DNA of 53,709 nt from contig CACYHF010000029.1 of assembly GCA_902774155.1 (NCBI GenBank), forward strand, positions 1 to 53,709, read 5' to 3'. The translations under genes and the position numbers were made by a program. Every line of letters starts with the position of its first letter. Position 1 is the stretch's first letter. Shown one piece after another: positions 26,022 to 34,918 of the stretch. The notes under the pieces are model-generated. The model did no database searches and had not been told where the DNA came from. It saw only the letters and a program-made list of their open reading frames with translations. The stretch is from an uncultured Bacteroidia bacterium. GTDB taxonomy: Bacteria; Bacteroidota; Bacteroidia; Bacteroidales; UBA932.

Positions 26022-27686
26022 TTACTGCCAGGACGGAGGATTCTTAAGTTTGCCGGCAGACTTGTTGAGCTGCTCGGAAGGATAAGGGAAGGTCATGAAC
26101 TTCTCGTTCCAGGGAAGTTTGTTGACATAGTCCTCATAGTAACCGGGTTCCCAGGTGGAGGTGGGATCGGTACGGTCGGCATAGTGACGGACGCGGGGAC
26201 GGCTGTTGAGCTCCTTCAGGGCCAGAGCCTTGATCTCCGGAGCGCCGGCATAGGCCCAGCGCTTGCAGTCGTAGGCGTGGTCGTTGGCCATCTCGAAGGC
26301 CAGTTCGCAACGACGCTCGTGATAGAGGTCGGTCCAGGTGGCAGCGCCGGCGAGGGGCTGCAGGTGCGAACGCTCGCGGATGGCATTGATGTCCTTCGCT
26401 GCGGCAGCACCGTTACCGGCGACGAGGTTGGCCTCGGCGCGGAGCAGCAGGCAGTCCGCAAAGCGGATGAGCGGCCAGTTGATCAGGGTGCAAGGCCAGT
26501 CAGGGTTGTCCAGGACCCAGCCACGGGCGATGCAGTCGGCCGGAGCGAAAGGCTGCAGGAACTTGTAGATCTGGAAACCGGCTTCCACGTTCACGGAAGA
26601 CCAGAATACGCGGTCTTCACCGAAGAACGGGAACACGTCGCCGTATTCCAGGATGGTGGCAGCCAGACGTTCGTTCTTTACGCCGCCCACATTATCCTTG
26701 GCCATTTCTTCGTAGATGTCCAGGGTGGGTTTGAACTGGCCCCAGCCGTTGAACTTACCCCAGCCCTTGTCCTCCAGGGAGATACCGGGGAACTCCACGG
26801 AACCGTTACCCGCGTTGTTCTGACCACCCTTGGAAGGATAGCCCCAGCAGTATTCCTGGGTGAAGAACTTGCTCACATCCGGGGCGAAGAGGTCGGTGAA
26901 CACCGGATGCAGGGCGCGGCCATAAGTGGTTTCAAGCTTGTTCACGCAGGTGATCACGTTGGGCCACTGGCTCTTGTCCCAGGTGGCCCAGTAAGCATAC
27001 ACCTTGGCCATCACAGCCACGGCGCTCTGCTTGCAGGCGCGGCCGATGTTGACGTTGTCGTAATCCTCTACGCGCGGGAGCAGTTCTTCGGCCTTCTGGA
27101 GGTCTGCTATGATGAGTTCATAGTTCTTCATCACGGTTTCCTGCTGCTCGGGAATCTCGTTGTTGTAGCCGCCTTCCACGGTCTCATAGGCCACGAACGG
27201 AACGCCCAGGTCCTTGGTGCCGTAACGGTAAGCGATGAGGAAATGATAATAGGCGCGCATGAAGTAAGCCTCACCCAGGGAGCGGGTTTCGACAGCCGTA
27301 AGCGCGGTGTTTTCCTTCTTATTCAAAAGAGAGTTAATGATCCAGTTACAACGGTTCATACCCTCCATATAGGCACCTTTGAAAACGCCCGTTATGGGGC
27401 CTTCATCGCCGGTATATTCGAAGGTGGCCAGGGTGTTGAAGGAACGGGTCTTACCCCAGACAATATCGGAAGCAACAGCCTGTTCCCAATAGAACTCACG
27501 GCCCATGAAGCTCTCCTGCGGCAGGCGGGCATAGATGCTCTTGACGGCATCGATGGCCTGTTGATCCGTCTGGAAGAACGCGTCCTCAGTGGGAGAGCCC
27601 TTGGAGGAATAGTCCAGGAATTTGGCACAGGAGGAAACACTCAGGATGCCAAGGACTGCAAATACGATGGAAATATATTTTTTCAT
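26022..27686 (-). CDS. SusD-family nutrient-binding lipoprotein (left arm)
   Basis: Lipoprotein of 554 residues (MKKYISIVFAVLGILSVSSC) that caps its partner SusC at the cell surface and binds the glycan. SusD features are the N-terminal helix AIDAVKSIYARL, the TPR-like YFMRAYYHFLIAYRYGTKDLGVPFV, IRFADCLLLRAEA and LYHERRCELAFE. It begins 12 bases after the SusC stop, exactly as in the right arm, and the two SusD proteins are close over their whole length. The ATG at 27686 is used; a GTG two codons upstream is possible. Expression depends on the orientation of the central segment if that segment inverts. Confidence 0.95.
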   Translation of the reverse strand: MKKYISIVFAVLGILSVSSCAKFLDYSSKGSPTEDAFFQTDQQAIDAVKSIYARLPQESFMGREFYWEQAVASDIVWGKTRSFNTLATFEYTGDEGPITGVFKGAYMEGMNRCNWIINSLLNKKENTALTAVETRSLGEAYFMRAYYHFLIAYRYGTKDLGVPFVAYETVEGGYNNEIPEQQETVMKNYELIIADLQKAEELLPRVEDYDNVNIGRACKQSAVAVMAKVYAYWATWDKSQWPNVITCVNKLETTYGRALHPVFTDLFAPDVSKFFTQEYCWGYPSKGGQNNAGNGSVEFPGISLEDKGWGKFNGWGQFKPTLDIYEEMAKDNVGGVKNERLAATILEYGDVFPFFGEDRVFWSSVNVEAGFQIYKFLQPFAPADCIARGWVLDNPDWPCTLINWPLIRFADCLLLRAEANLVAGNGAAAAKDINAIRERSHLQPLAGAATWTDLYHERRCELAFEMANDHAYDCKRWAYAGAPEIKALALKELNSRPRVRHYADRTDPTSTWEPGYYEDYVNKLPWNEKFMTFPYPSEQLNKSAGKLKNPPSWQ

Positions 27687-27698
27687 ATGCACGGTCGG

Positions 27699-30600
27699 TT
27701 AGTAGTTGATCTTAACACCGATAGCGAACACGCGGGAAACCGGATACTTGATGGTATCGTAGCCACCCACTTCCGGATCCATACCGGAGTACTTGGTGAA
27801 GGTAAGGAGGTTTTCTCCACTGAGATACACGCTGCAAGTGCTGTTACGTCCGGCGAAATGAGGAACCTTGCGGAGAACGTTGGTGAGGTCGTAACCGATG
27901 GTCACGTTCTTCAGGCGGAGGTAGCTGCCGTCCTCAATGTAGAAATCGGAAGGCTGGCTGTAGTTGCCGTTCGGGTCGTTGGTGGAGAGGCGAGGCAGAT
28001 AGGTGTGCGGGTTCTCAGGGCTCCAGGAATTGAAGATTTCCTTGGCGCGGGAGAAGTTACCTTCCACGTCGGAAAGGATACGGGACTTACCCACATAAGC
28101 GATCTTGTTGCCGGCTACGCCCTGGAACATTACGTCTGCATACAGGCCCTTCCAGTTGAAACCGAAGGAGAAGGCAAAGGTCTGCTTGGGCATGGCAGAA
28201 CCTACATACTGACGGTCGTTGGTGTCGATCTTGCCATCGTTGTTGAAATCCACGAACCGGAGGTCACCGGGCTGGGCGTTGGGCTGGATGAGCTTGCCGT
28301 CCTTCTGGTGGTCATAAACGTCCTCCCAACTCTGGAAGATACCGTCCGTCTTGATCACGAAGAAGGAGTTGAGCGGCTGGCCGGGTTCGCTCTGGTAGAG
28401 CCACGGCACGCCGCCCCAGTCACCGCCACCGGTCCACTTGCCGGGGTTGCCTGCATCATCCAGGATACCGGTGGAAATCACCTGGTTGCGGTTGTAGGCA
28501 AAGTTGCCGTTGATATAGTAGCTGAAATCCTTGTTAATGGTATCCTTCCAGCCAATTGCCAGTTCAATACCACGGTTGGCAATTTCACCCTGGTTCACCT
28601 TCATGGCGTTACGGCCGATGGTGACCGGCCATCCCATGGTCTGGTCCTGAATCAGGTTGAAGGTGCGCTTGTTATAATAGTCAACGCTCACGGTGAGGCG
28701 ATCCTTGAAGAGATCGATATCCAGACCGGCGTCAATGGTCTCAGAGGTTTCCCAGGTGAGTTCATTGTTGATGGCATTGGCCGGATACCAGAAGGTTCCG
28801 AAGGTCTGGCCCGCGCCGATACCGTAGTTGGGAGCCTCGTTCCAGTTGGAACTGCTCAAGGTATTGGACTTGTAGTTCATGGGAATGGAACCCAGGTTAC
28901 CTACACGACCCCAGGAAGCACGGACCTTGAGGAGGGTCACCACATCGTTCTTGGGGAAGAAAGGTTCACTGGAAGCCTTCCAAGCACCGGTGACGGCCGG
29001 GAAGTCTCCGTGGTTATGGGCGTCCGGCAGACGGCCGGCGTAATCCCGACGCCAGGAGGCGGTAACGAAATAACGGTCGTCGTAACTGTAGGAAGCACGG
29101 GCCACGAAGGCGATATTGCGGTCCGGACCATCATAGTAGTCGCTGTTGAGACTGCTGCTGGACGCGAACTTGATGAACTGCATCTTCTCAGATTCATCGG
29201 CCAGGCCTACGCCATAACCGCCAAAGCCTTGCTTCTCCCAGTGATTCATAGTGAAAGCGCCCAGGACACCCACGCTGTGTTTGCCGAAGGTGCGGTCGTA
29301 GGTGATGGTGCTTTCGCTTATCCATTTGAAGGTACGGGAAGATCCCAAGTTCAGCGAATTGGTGGTAGAAGGCTTACCTACCTCCGGACGCATGGGGCTG
29401 AAGCTCTTGGAATTGGCGTTATTCACGTCAATGGTGAAGAGGCTGGAGAGCTTGAGGCCCTTGATAGGAGTGATGTGAAGGCCGGCGGTGTTCCAGAAGT
29501 CCACGTTGTGGCTCCATTCGGTGCTGGCATACAGCATACGCAGGGGGTTCACCACGTCACCGTGGATATCGGCGAAGTTGGAACCGTACTTGGCAATGTA
29601 CTCGGGATCTTCAGTGGTGGTACCACCAAAGGAACCAGCATAAGGACCGGCCGAGGCATAAGCCTCTGCGGACGGCGGCATCCAGAGGGCGGAAAGGAGA
29701 ACACCCGTGTGGGCCGAACTGTCGTCTACGCTGCGGCCCCAGCCGTCATCATAGGACATAGTGTCCGTGATCTTGATCCACTTGTTCAGGTCATATTCTC
29801 CCTTGAAGCGGATGGCCAGGTTCTTCTTGTAGGTGTTTTTCAGGACACCCTGGTTATCCTGGTAGGAGAAAGTAAGGCGGCTCTTGAACACATCCGTACC
29901 GTAGTTGAGGGTTACGCTGTGACGCTGATAGGGAGCCGTGCGGAAAACCTCGTCAATCCAGTTGGTGCGCTGTACGCCCACCCAGGGGTTGATGGTGGTA
30001 TCCCAACCGGAAGGCAGCGAGATACCGGCGTTCTGATGGGAGATGGTCTTCATCTGAATCTCTTCCTGAGCCGTGAGGGGCTGAGGGAGATTGTAGGCGC
30101 TGCGCACACCGGCCACCAAGTCGTATTCCACATGAATACCCTTGTTGGCTTTCTTGGTGGTTACCAGGATTACACCGCCGGCGCCGGAGGTGGCACCATA
30201 GATAGCGGCGGAAGCAGCGTCTTTCAGGACTACGATGCTCTCGATTTCGTTCATGGAATAGACGGCGGCACCAGGCACGCCGTCCACAACCCACAGCACG
30301 GAGTCTCCGTTACGGGAGCCCTGGCCACGGATGAGCAGACTGGCACCGCTGTTGGGGTTACCACCGTCGTTGGAAACCACCACGCCGGGGATCTGGCCTT
30401 GCAGCATCTGGGTGACGGAAGTCACGGGACGCTCGGCAATCTTTTCAGGGGAAGCCACGATACCCACGGAAGCGGACAGGTCCTTCTTCTTGGTCTGGGC
30501 ACCGTAACCCAGGGCTACGGCTTCCTGCAGGACTTCGGCGTCTTCCACCAGGATAATGTTGATGTTGGCACGTCCGTTCACGGGGACCTGCTGGGTTACA

Positions 30601-31598
30601 TAGCCCAAGCAGGAGACCTCGAGGACTGCGTTGGACGGAACAGTGATGGAATAGTTACCATCCACGTCCGTGACTGCGTTGGCGTTGCCGGACAGCACCA
30701 CGGCACCCACGATGGGTCCCACGGCATCCGACACGGTTCCACGCACTGTCAAGTTCTGGGCTTGGTAAATCTGTGTGGTGGAAAGCTGGGTGTGTCCCAG
30801 GAGTTTACTGGTAGTGTAGATATCGGCCCCCATGGTAAGGAGGAGTGTGGCAAAGCTGTGCCGGGCAGTATGGAAAGTTACCTTCTTCTGGATTCCAGCT
30901 TGGATGGCCCATTCCCGAATGACGGCATTGGCCCAAGCGGGAGTGGGTAGGGAGAACACGATGCCGCAATTCTTTTTCGGGGGAAGAAAAGATTGGGCCG
31001 ATTCACTCAGAGGCAGGAAAACCCATTCTCCGGTTTTGACCATTTGCTTGGAGATTATCCATAGAGGAGCGTCTGTTTGGATGTCCTCCCATTGTAAGGA
31101 TTTGACATCACTCCACCGGAGACCGCAGAAACAACTGAACAGAAACGCGTTTTTTACGGTTTCATTCCGGCATCGGGTCAGCAGCAGCTTTTGGATTTCT
31201 TCATACGTTAGATAAATCCGTTTGGGAGAAGTAGTTTTTAAAGTGAAGTCCAGTTCGGAACAAGGATTGGAAGGGATGAGTCCGTTGCGTACGGCCTTAT
31301 TCAAAACGGTTTCTAATTGAGTAAGCAGCTTTTTCTGTGTGTTTGGGGACAGTGGTCGGGGACTCCGGGTCCTGGCGTTATCGGCCTTCGAAAGATATAG
31401 GGCAAATTTCTGGCAGAAACTTTGGCCGATATGGCTCAGATAAGGATCCTTTATGCCCCATACTTCCTCATATTGTGTCAGATGTTTCTTTAAACCATTG
31501 AAGCTATCGGCAGTTCCTTGAGAAAGAGTTCCCTTCATTTCTTCTATCCATCGAGTTAGGCGAATTCTTTTATAATAATATAGTTTAAGGTAGGACAT
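27699..31598 (-). CDS. Tyrosine recombinase fused in frame to SusC TonB-dependent receptor (left arm, probably the silent state)
   Basis: One open frame of 1299 residues joins two unrelated proteins. Residues 1-278 are a tyrosine recombinase: an N-terminal SAM-like core-binding part, then catalytic Arg in FCGLRWSDV, Lys in [26 protein letters not shown] and the nucleophile Tyr278 in TTQIY (codon 30765-30767). Immediately after Tyr the frame continues as [14 protein letters not shown], the normal start of a mature SusC. The carboxypeptidase-like domain, the plug ([21 protein letters not shown]) and the full beta-barrel follow, ending [13 protein letters not shown]. The signal peptide is replaced by recombinase sequence, so this SusC cannot be exported as it stands. 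A 211-bp inverted repeat shared with the right SusC starts 23 codons after the SusC part begins. The recombinase also lacks the usual tail after its Tyr. Confidence 0.9.
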   Translation of the reverse strand: MSYLKLYYYKRIRLTRWIEEMKGTLSQGTADSFNGLKKHLTQYEEVWGIKDPYLSHIGQSFCQKFALYLSKADNARTRSPRPLSPNTQKKLLTQLETVLNKAVRNGLIPSNPCSELDFTLKTTSPKRIYLTYEEIQKLLLTRCRNETVKNAFLFSCFCGLRWSDVKSLQWEDIQTDAPLWIISKQMVKTGEWVFLPLSESAQSFLPPKKNCGIVFSLPTPAWANAVIREWAIQAGIQKKVTFHTARHSFATLLLTMGADIYTTSKLLGHTQLSTTQIYQAQNLTVRGTVSDAVGPIVGAVVLSGNANAVTDVDGNYSITVPSNAVLEVSCLGYVTQQVPVNGRANINIILVEDAEVLQEAVALGYGAQTKKKDLSASVGIVASPEKIAERPVTSVTQMLQGQIPGVVVSNDGGNPNSGASLLIRGQGSRNGDSVLWVVDGVPGAAVYSMNEIESIVVLKDAASAAIYGATSGAGGVILVTTKKANKGIHVEYDLVAGVRSAYNLPQPLTAQEEIQMKTISHQNAGISLPSGWDTTINPWVGVQRTNWIDEVFRTAPYQRHSVTLNYGTDVFKSRLTFSYQDNQGVLKNTYKKNLAIRFKGEYDLNKWIKITDTMSYDDGWGRSVDDSSAHTGVLLSALWMPPSAEAYASAGPYAGSFGGTTTEDPEYIAKYGSNFADIHGDVVNPLRMLYASTEWSHNVDFWNTAGLHITPIKGLKLSSLFTIDVNNANSKSFSPMRPEVGKPSTTNSLNLGSSRTFKWISESTITYDRTFGKHSVGVLGAFTMNHWEKQGFGGYGVGLADESEKMQFIKFASSSSLNSDYYDGPDRNIAFVARASYSYDDRYFVTASWRRDYAGRLPDAHNHGDFPAVTGAWKASSEPFFPKNDVVTLLKVRASWGRVGNLGSIPMNYKSNTLSSSNWNEAPNYGIGAGQTFGTFWYPANAINNELTWETSETIDAGLDIDLFKDRLTVSVDYYNKRTFNLIQDQTMGWPVTIGRNAMKVNQGEIANRGIELAIGWKDTINKDFSYYINGNFAYNRNQVISTGILDDAGNPGKWTGGGDWGGVPWLYQSEPGQPLNSFFVIKTDGIFQSWEDVYDHQKDGKLIQPNAQPGDLRFVDFNNDGKIDTNDRQYVGSAMPKQTFAFSFGFNWKGLYADVMFQGVAGNKIAYVGKSRILSDVEGNFSRAKEIFNSWSPENPHTYLPRLSTNDPNGNYSQPSDFYIEDGSYLRLKNVTIGYDLTNVLRKVPHFAGRNSTCSVYLSGENLLTFTKYSGMDPEVGGYDTIKYPVSRVFAIGVKINY
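30477..30687 (-). repeat. Left copy of the inverted repeat bounding the central segment
   Basis: Matches 31900-32110 in reverse complement with about nine differences in 211 positions by hand alignment. Identity starts abruptly at CAACGCCAACGCAGTCAC and includes perfect runs of about 56 and 46 bases. It encodes NANAVTD through TKKKDL of SusC in the same frame in both copies. Within it CCAACGCAGTC occurs twice as a direct repeat. Confidence 0.9.
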
Positions 31599-31899
31599 GG
31601 GTCAAATAAATAAGTATTATTATCAAAAATTAAAGTATTTTTATTTTGAACTGAATGAAAAACTTTTGTTCGTGTTCATTTTGTTGCGTATTTGTGCATT
31701 TCTTGAAATATTTTTATAACTTTGAACATAATTAAAACCGCATGCCTATTGATGACGCAATTTAAAAGCAAAGTGCACGAACTACCACCTAGACTATAAA
31801 TAGTTGTACCAACACTAATTACATTAACTTTTAACCAATCATTATGATTTCCAAAAAACTGTTCGGTTTTGCCGCTGCACTCATGTGCCTGGTGGCAAC
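30688..31899. mobile_element. Putative invertible segment: recombinase gene plus promoter and signal peptide
   Basis: This 1212-bp stretch lies between the two inverted repeat copies. It holds the recombinase coding part, the start of the left SusC, a divergent intergenic region, the promoter and the signal peptide of the right SusC. Inversion at the repeats would keep both frames open: promoter and signal peptide would join the left SusC, and the recombinase would join the right SusC. Only one orientation is seen here, so inversion itself is a prediction. Confidence 0.65.
31717..31724 (+). promoter_or_regulatory. Promoter -7 box for the expressed SusC/D arm
   Basis: TAACTTTG, an exact TAnnTTTG, with TTTG at 31691-31694 (spacing 22) as a possible -33 element. 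The start would be near 31731, leaving an AT-rich leader of about 110 bases before the ATG at 31844. It is the only clear promoter in the 245-bp gap and lies inside the putative invertible segment. Confidence 0.7.
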
Positions 31900-34800
31900 C
31901 AACGCCAACGCAGTCACGGACATGGATGGTAACTATTCCATCACTGTTCCGTCCAACGCAGTCCTCGAGGTCTCCTGCCTGGGCTATGTAACCCAGCAGG
32001 TCCCCGTGAACGGACGTGCCAACATTAACATTGTCCTGGAAGAGGATGCCGAAGTCCTGCATGAAGCCGTAGCCCTGGGTTACGGTGCCCAGACCAAGAA
32101 GAAGGACCTGAGTGCCTCCGTGGGTATTGTGAACAATGCCGACGCCCTGGCCTCCCGTCCTGTAACCTCCACGGAAGGCATGCTCCAGGGCCAGATCCCC
32201 GGTGTGGTGATTTCCGCCGACGGTGGCTCCCCGGATGCCACGCCCAACATCATTATCCGTGGCCAGGGCTCCCGCAACTCCAACGGTGAGCCTGTGCTGT
32301 GGGTAGTAGACGGCGTTCCCGGCGCTCCCATCACTTCCATGAATGACATCGAGAGCATCGTCGTCCTCAAGGATGCTGCCTCTGCCGCTATCTATGGTGC
32401 TACTTCCGGCGCCGGCGGTGTTATCCTCGTGACAACCAAGAAGGCCAATAAGGGTATTCACATCGAGTACGACCTGGTAGCCGGTGTCCGCGCCGCTTCC
32501 AATGTCATCCGGCCTCTGAATGCCCAGGAGGAACTGGAGATGCGCCGCATCTCTTATTCCAACGCCGGTCTCACCCTCCCGATGGGCTGGGATACCAGCA
32601 AGAACCCCTGGGTGGGCACCAACCGCACCAACTGGATGGACGAGATTTTCCGCACCGCTTTCTATCAGCGTCACTCCGTCACCCTCAACTACGGAGGCGA
32701 GAACCTCAAGAGCCGTCTCACCTTCAGCTACCAGGACAACCCCGGTGTGCTGATCAACACCTTCAATAAGAACCTGGGCGTCCGCTACAATGGCGAATAC
32801 GACATCAACAAGTGGATCAAGATCACCCAGTCGCTCTCCTTCTCCGACGACAACAGCCGCGGTACGGATACCGGTTCCGCCTACACGGGTACCATCCTTT
32901 CCGCCATCTATATGCCCGGTAGCGCCGAGGCTTACGCCACGGCCGGTCCTTACGCCGGTTCTTACGGTGGTACTGTTACGGAAGATCCCGCCTACATTGC
33001 CAAGTACGGCAGCAACTTCGCAGACATCCACGGTGATGCCGTGAACCCCCTGCGTCTTCTGCTGGCAGACAACCGCTACAACCACACCAGCAAGTTCTGG
33101 AGCACCACCGGTCTCCATATCAGCCCCGTCAAGGGCCTGAAGATCAGCAGCCTCTTTACGGCCAACCTGGAGTCCCTGTGGTACAAGAACTTCCATCCCA
33201 GGCGTCCCGAAATCGGCAAGCCCGATGGCGGTAACGGCCTTAACTACGACACCCGCCGCAACTTTGGCTGGCGCAGTGAAAACACCATCACCTACGATCG
33301 CACCTTTGGCAAGCACACCATCGGCGCCCTGGGTGCCCTCACCTTCAACCGTGACACCAACAGAAGGCTCATCGCTTCCGGTAACACTTTCCAGGACGAG
33401 GCTTTCAACGTCCAGTATCTGGACCACGCCGCCTCCAAGGATGCCAAGGATTATTATGATGTAGACGCCAATGTGGCTCTGGTGGCCCGTGCTTCCTACA
33501 GCTTCGATGACCGTTACTTTGTAACTGCTTCCTATCGCCGGGATTATGCCGGCCGTCTGCCTCAGGGTCACAACTATGGAGACTTCCCGGCCGTGACCGC
33601 TGCCTGGAAGGTTTCCAGCGAGCCTTTCTTCCCGAAGAACGACTATGTGAACCTCCTCAAGGTCCGTGCTTCCTGGGGTCGAGTAGGTAACCTGGGTTCC
33701 ATCACTTGGGGCTACAAAAGTGCCAACCTGAGCAGCAGCACCTGGAACGAAGGTTCCATCTATGGCGTTGAAAACGGTTCTTACTGGGGCACTTTCTGGT
33801 TCCCCAAGAACTCTGTGAACCAGAACCTCACCTGGGAAACTTCCCAGCAGTTTGACGCCGGTCTGGATATCGACCTGTTCAAGGATCGTCTTTCCCTGTC
33901 CATCGACTACTACAACAAGCTCACGTACAACCTGATCCAGGAACAGACTATGGGTTGGCCCCAGACCATCGGCCTCAATCCTATGATGGTGAACCAGGGC
34001 CAGATCCGCAACACCGGTGTTGAACTGGTGGCTGCCTGGAGCGATTCCGTGAACAAGAACTTCAACTACCACGTTTCTGGAAACTTCGCCTACAACAAGA
34101 ATATGGTTGTTTCTACGGGCGTGGTTGACAATGAAGGCAATGCCGGTAAGTGGACCGGTGGCGGAGACTTCCGTCTGGTCCCCTGGATCTACCAGTCCGA
34201 GGCTGGTCAGCCCCTGAATTCCTTCTATGTGATCAAGACCGCCGGTATCTTCCAGAGCGATGCCGAGGCTGCCGCTTACGTCAAGGACGGCAACCGCATC
34301 CAGCCCAACGCCGTAGCCGGTGACCTCAAGTTCGTCGATTTCAACAACGACGGCAAGATTGATGACAAGGACCGCCAGTATGTTGGCAGTGCCATGCCCA
34401 AGTTCACCTATGCCCTCAGCGGCGGTTTCGAGTGGAAGGGTCTCAGCGTAGACCTGATGTTCCAGGGCGTCGCCGGCAACAAGATTGCCTATGTGGGTAA
34501 GCAGATGATCCTCTCCGACGTGGAAGGTAACTTCAACCGTGCTGCCGCCATTCTGAATGCCTGGAGCCCCACCAACACCGGTTCCTCCATTCCCCGTCTT
34601 TCCAAGAACGATCCCAACGGCAACTTCTCCACTCCTTCCGATTATTATATCGAGGATGGCTCCTACCTCCGTCTGAAGAACATCACCATCGGTTATGACC
34701 TTACCAATGTTCTCCGCAAGGTTCCTCATTTCGCCGGCCGCAATAGCACCTGCCGTGTCTATGTGAGCGGTGAGAACCTCTTCACCATCACCAAGTACTC

Positions 34801-34906
34801 CGGCATGGATCCGGAAGTGGGAATCAGCGGCAACACGCCGGGCTTTGACACCATCAAGTATCCGGTTTCCCGCGTATTTGCTTTCGGTATCAAACTGAAC
34901 TACTAA
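31844..34906 (+). CDS. SusC-family TonB-dependent receptor (right arm, expressed state)
   Basis: Outer-membrane glycan importer of 1020 residues. The signal peptide starts MISKKLFGFAAALMCLV and should be cut after ANA (about residue 23). The mature chain begins VTDMDGNYS, so the first half of the usual carboxypeptidase-like domain (the [11 protein letters not shown] stretch found in the left copy) is absent. Plug signatures ([22 protein letters not shown]) and the barrel to VSRVFAFGIKLNY are intact. It is close to the left SusC throughout; the most marked changes are in extracellular loops and near the substrate side. It is followed after 12 bases by its SusD. There is no sigma/anti-sigma signalling extension. 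Uptake needs TonB-ExbBD, not in the window. Confidence 0.94.
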   Translation: MISKKLFGFAAALMCLVATNANAVTDMDGNYSITVPSNAVLEVSCLGYVTQQVPVNGRANINIVLEEDAEVLHEAVALGYGAQTKKKDLSASVGIVNNADALASRPVTSTEGMLQGQIPGVVISADGGSPDATPNIIIRGQGSRNSNGEPVLWVVDGVPGAPITSMNDIESIVVLKDAASAAIYGATSGAGGVILVTTKKANKGIHIEYDLVAGVRAASNVIRPLNAQEELEMRRISYSNAGLTLPMGWDTSKNPWVGTNRTNWMDEIFRTAFYQRHSVTLNYGGENLKSRLTFSYQDNPGVLINTFNKNLGVRYNGEYDINKWIKITQSLSFSDDNSRGTDTGSAYTGTILSAIYMPGSAEAYATAGPYAGSYGGTVTEDPAYIAKYGSNFADIHGDAVNPLRLLLADNRYNHTSKFWSTTGLHISPVKGLKISSLFTANLESLWYKNFHPRRPEIGKPDGGNGLNYDTRRNFGWRSENTITYDRTFGKHTIGALGALTFNRDTNRRLIASGNTFQDEAFNVQYLDHAASKDAKDYYDVDANVALVARASYSFDDRYFVTASYRRDYAGRLPQGHNYGDFPAVTAAWKVSSEPFFPKNDYVNLLKVRASWGRVGNLGSITWGYKSANLSSSTWNEGSIYGVENGSYWGTFWFPKNSVNQNLTWETSQQFDAGLDIDLFKDRLSLSIDYYNKLTYNLIQEQTMGWPQTIGLNPMMVNQGQIRNTGVELVAAWSDSVNKNFNYHVSGNFAYNKNMVVSTGVVDNEGNAGKWTGGGDFRLVPWIYQSEAGQPLNSFYVIKTAGIFQSDAEAAAYVKDGNRIQPNAVAGDLKFVDFNNDGKIDDKDRQYVGSAMPKFTYALSGGFEWKGLSVDLMFQGVAGNKIAYVGKQMILSDVEGNFNRAAAILNAWSPTNTGSSIPRLSKNDPNGNFSTPSDYYIEDGSYLRLKNITIGYDLTNVLRKVPHFAGRNSTCRVYVSGENLFTITKYSGMDPEVGISGNTPGFDTIKYPVSRVFAFGIKLNY
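31900..32110 (+). repeat. Right copy of the inverted repeat bounding the central segment
   Basis: Reverse complement of 30477-30687 with about 96% identity. It begins inside the codons for the signal-peptide end (NANA) of the right SusC. The direct repeat CCAACGCAGTC lies at 31905-31915 and 31953-31963. Confidence 0.9.
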
Positions 34907-34918
34907 TAGACTGTGGAT

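Noticed and set aside
26184-30950. A very long open frame (1588 codons) on the plus strand over the left SusC/SusD arm
   Set aside because: It lies exactly antisense to SusD and SusC, has no recognisable domain, and is an effect of the codon bias of these GC-rich genes, which leaves few stops on the opposite strand.
30765-31598. The recombinase as the integrase of a conjugative or phage element
   Set aside because: No mobilisation, phage or cargo genes are near, and the paired inverted repeats around it fit a local invertase better.
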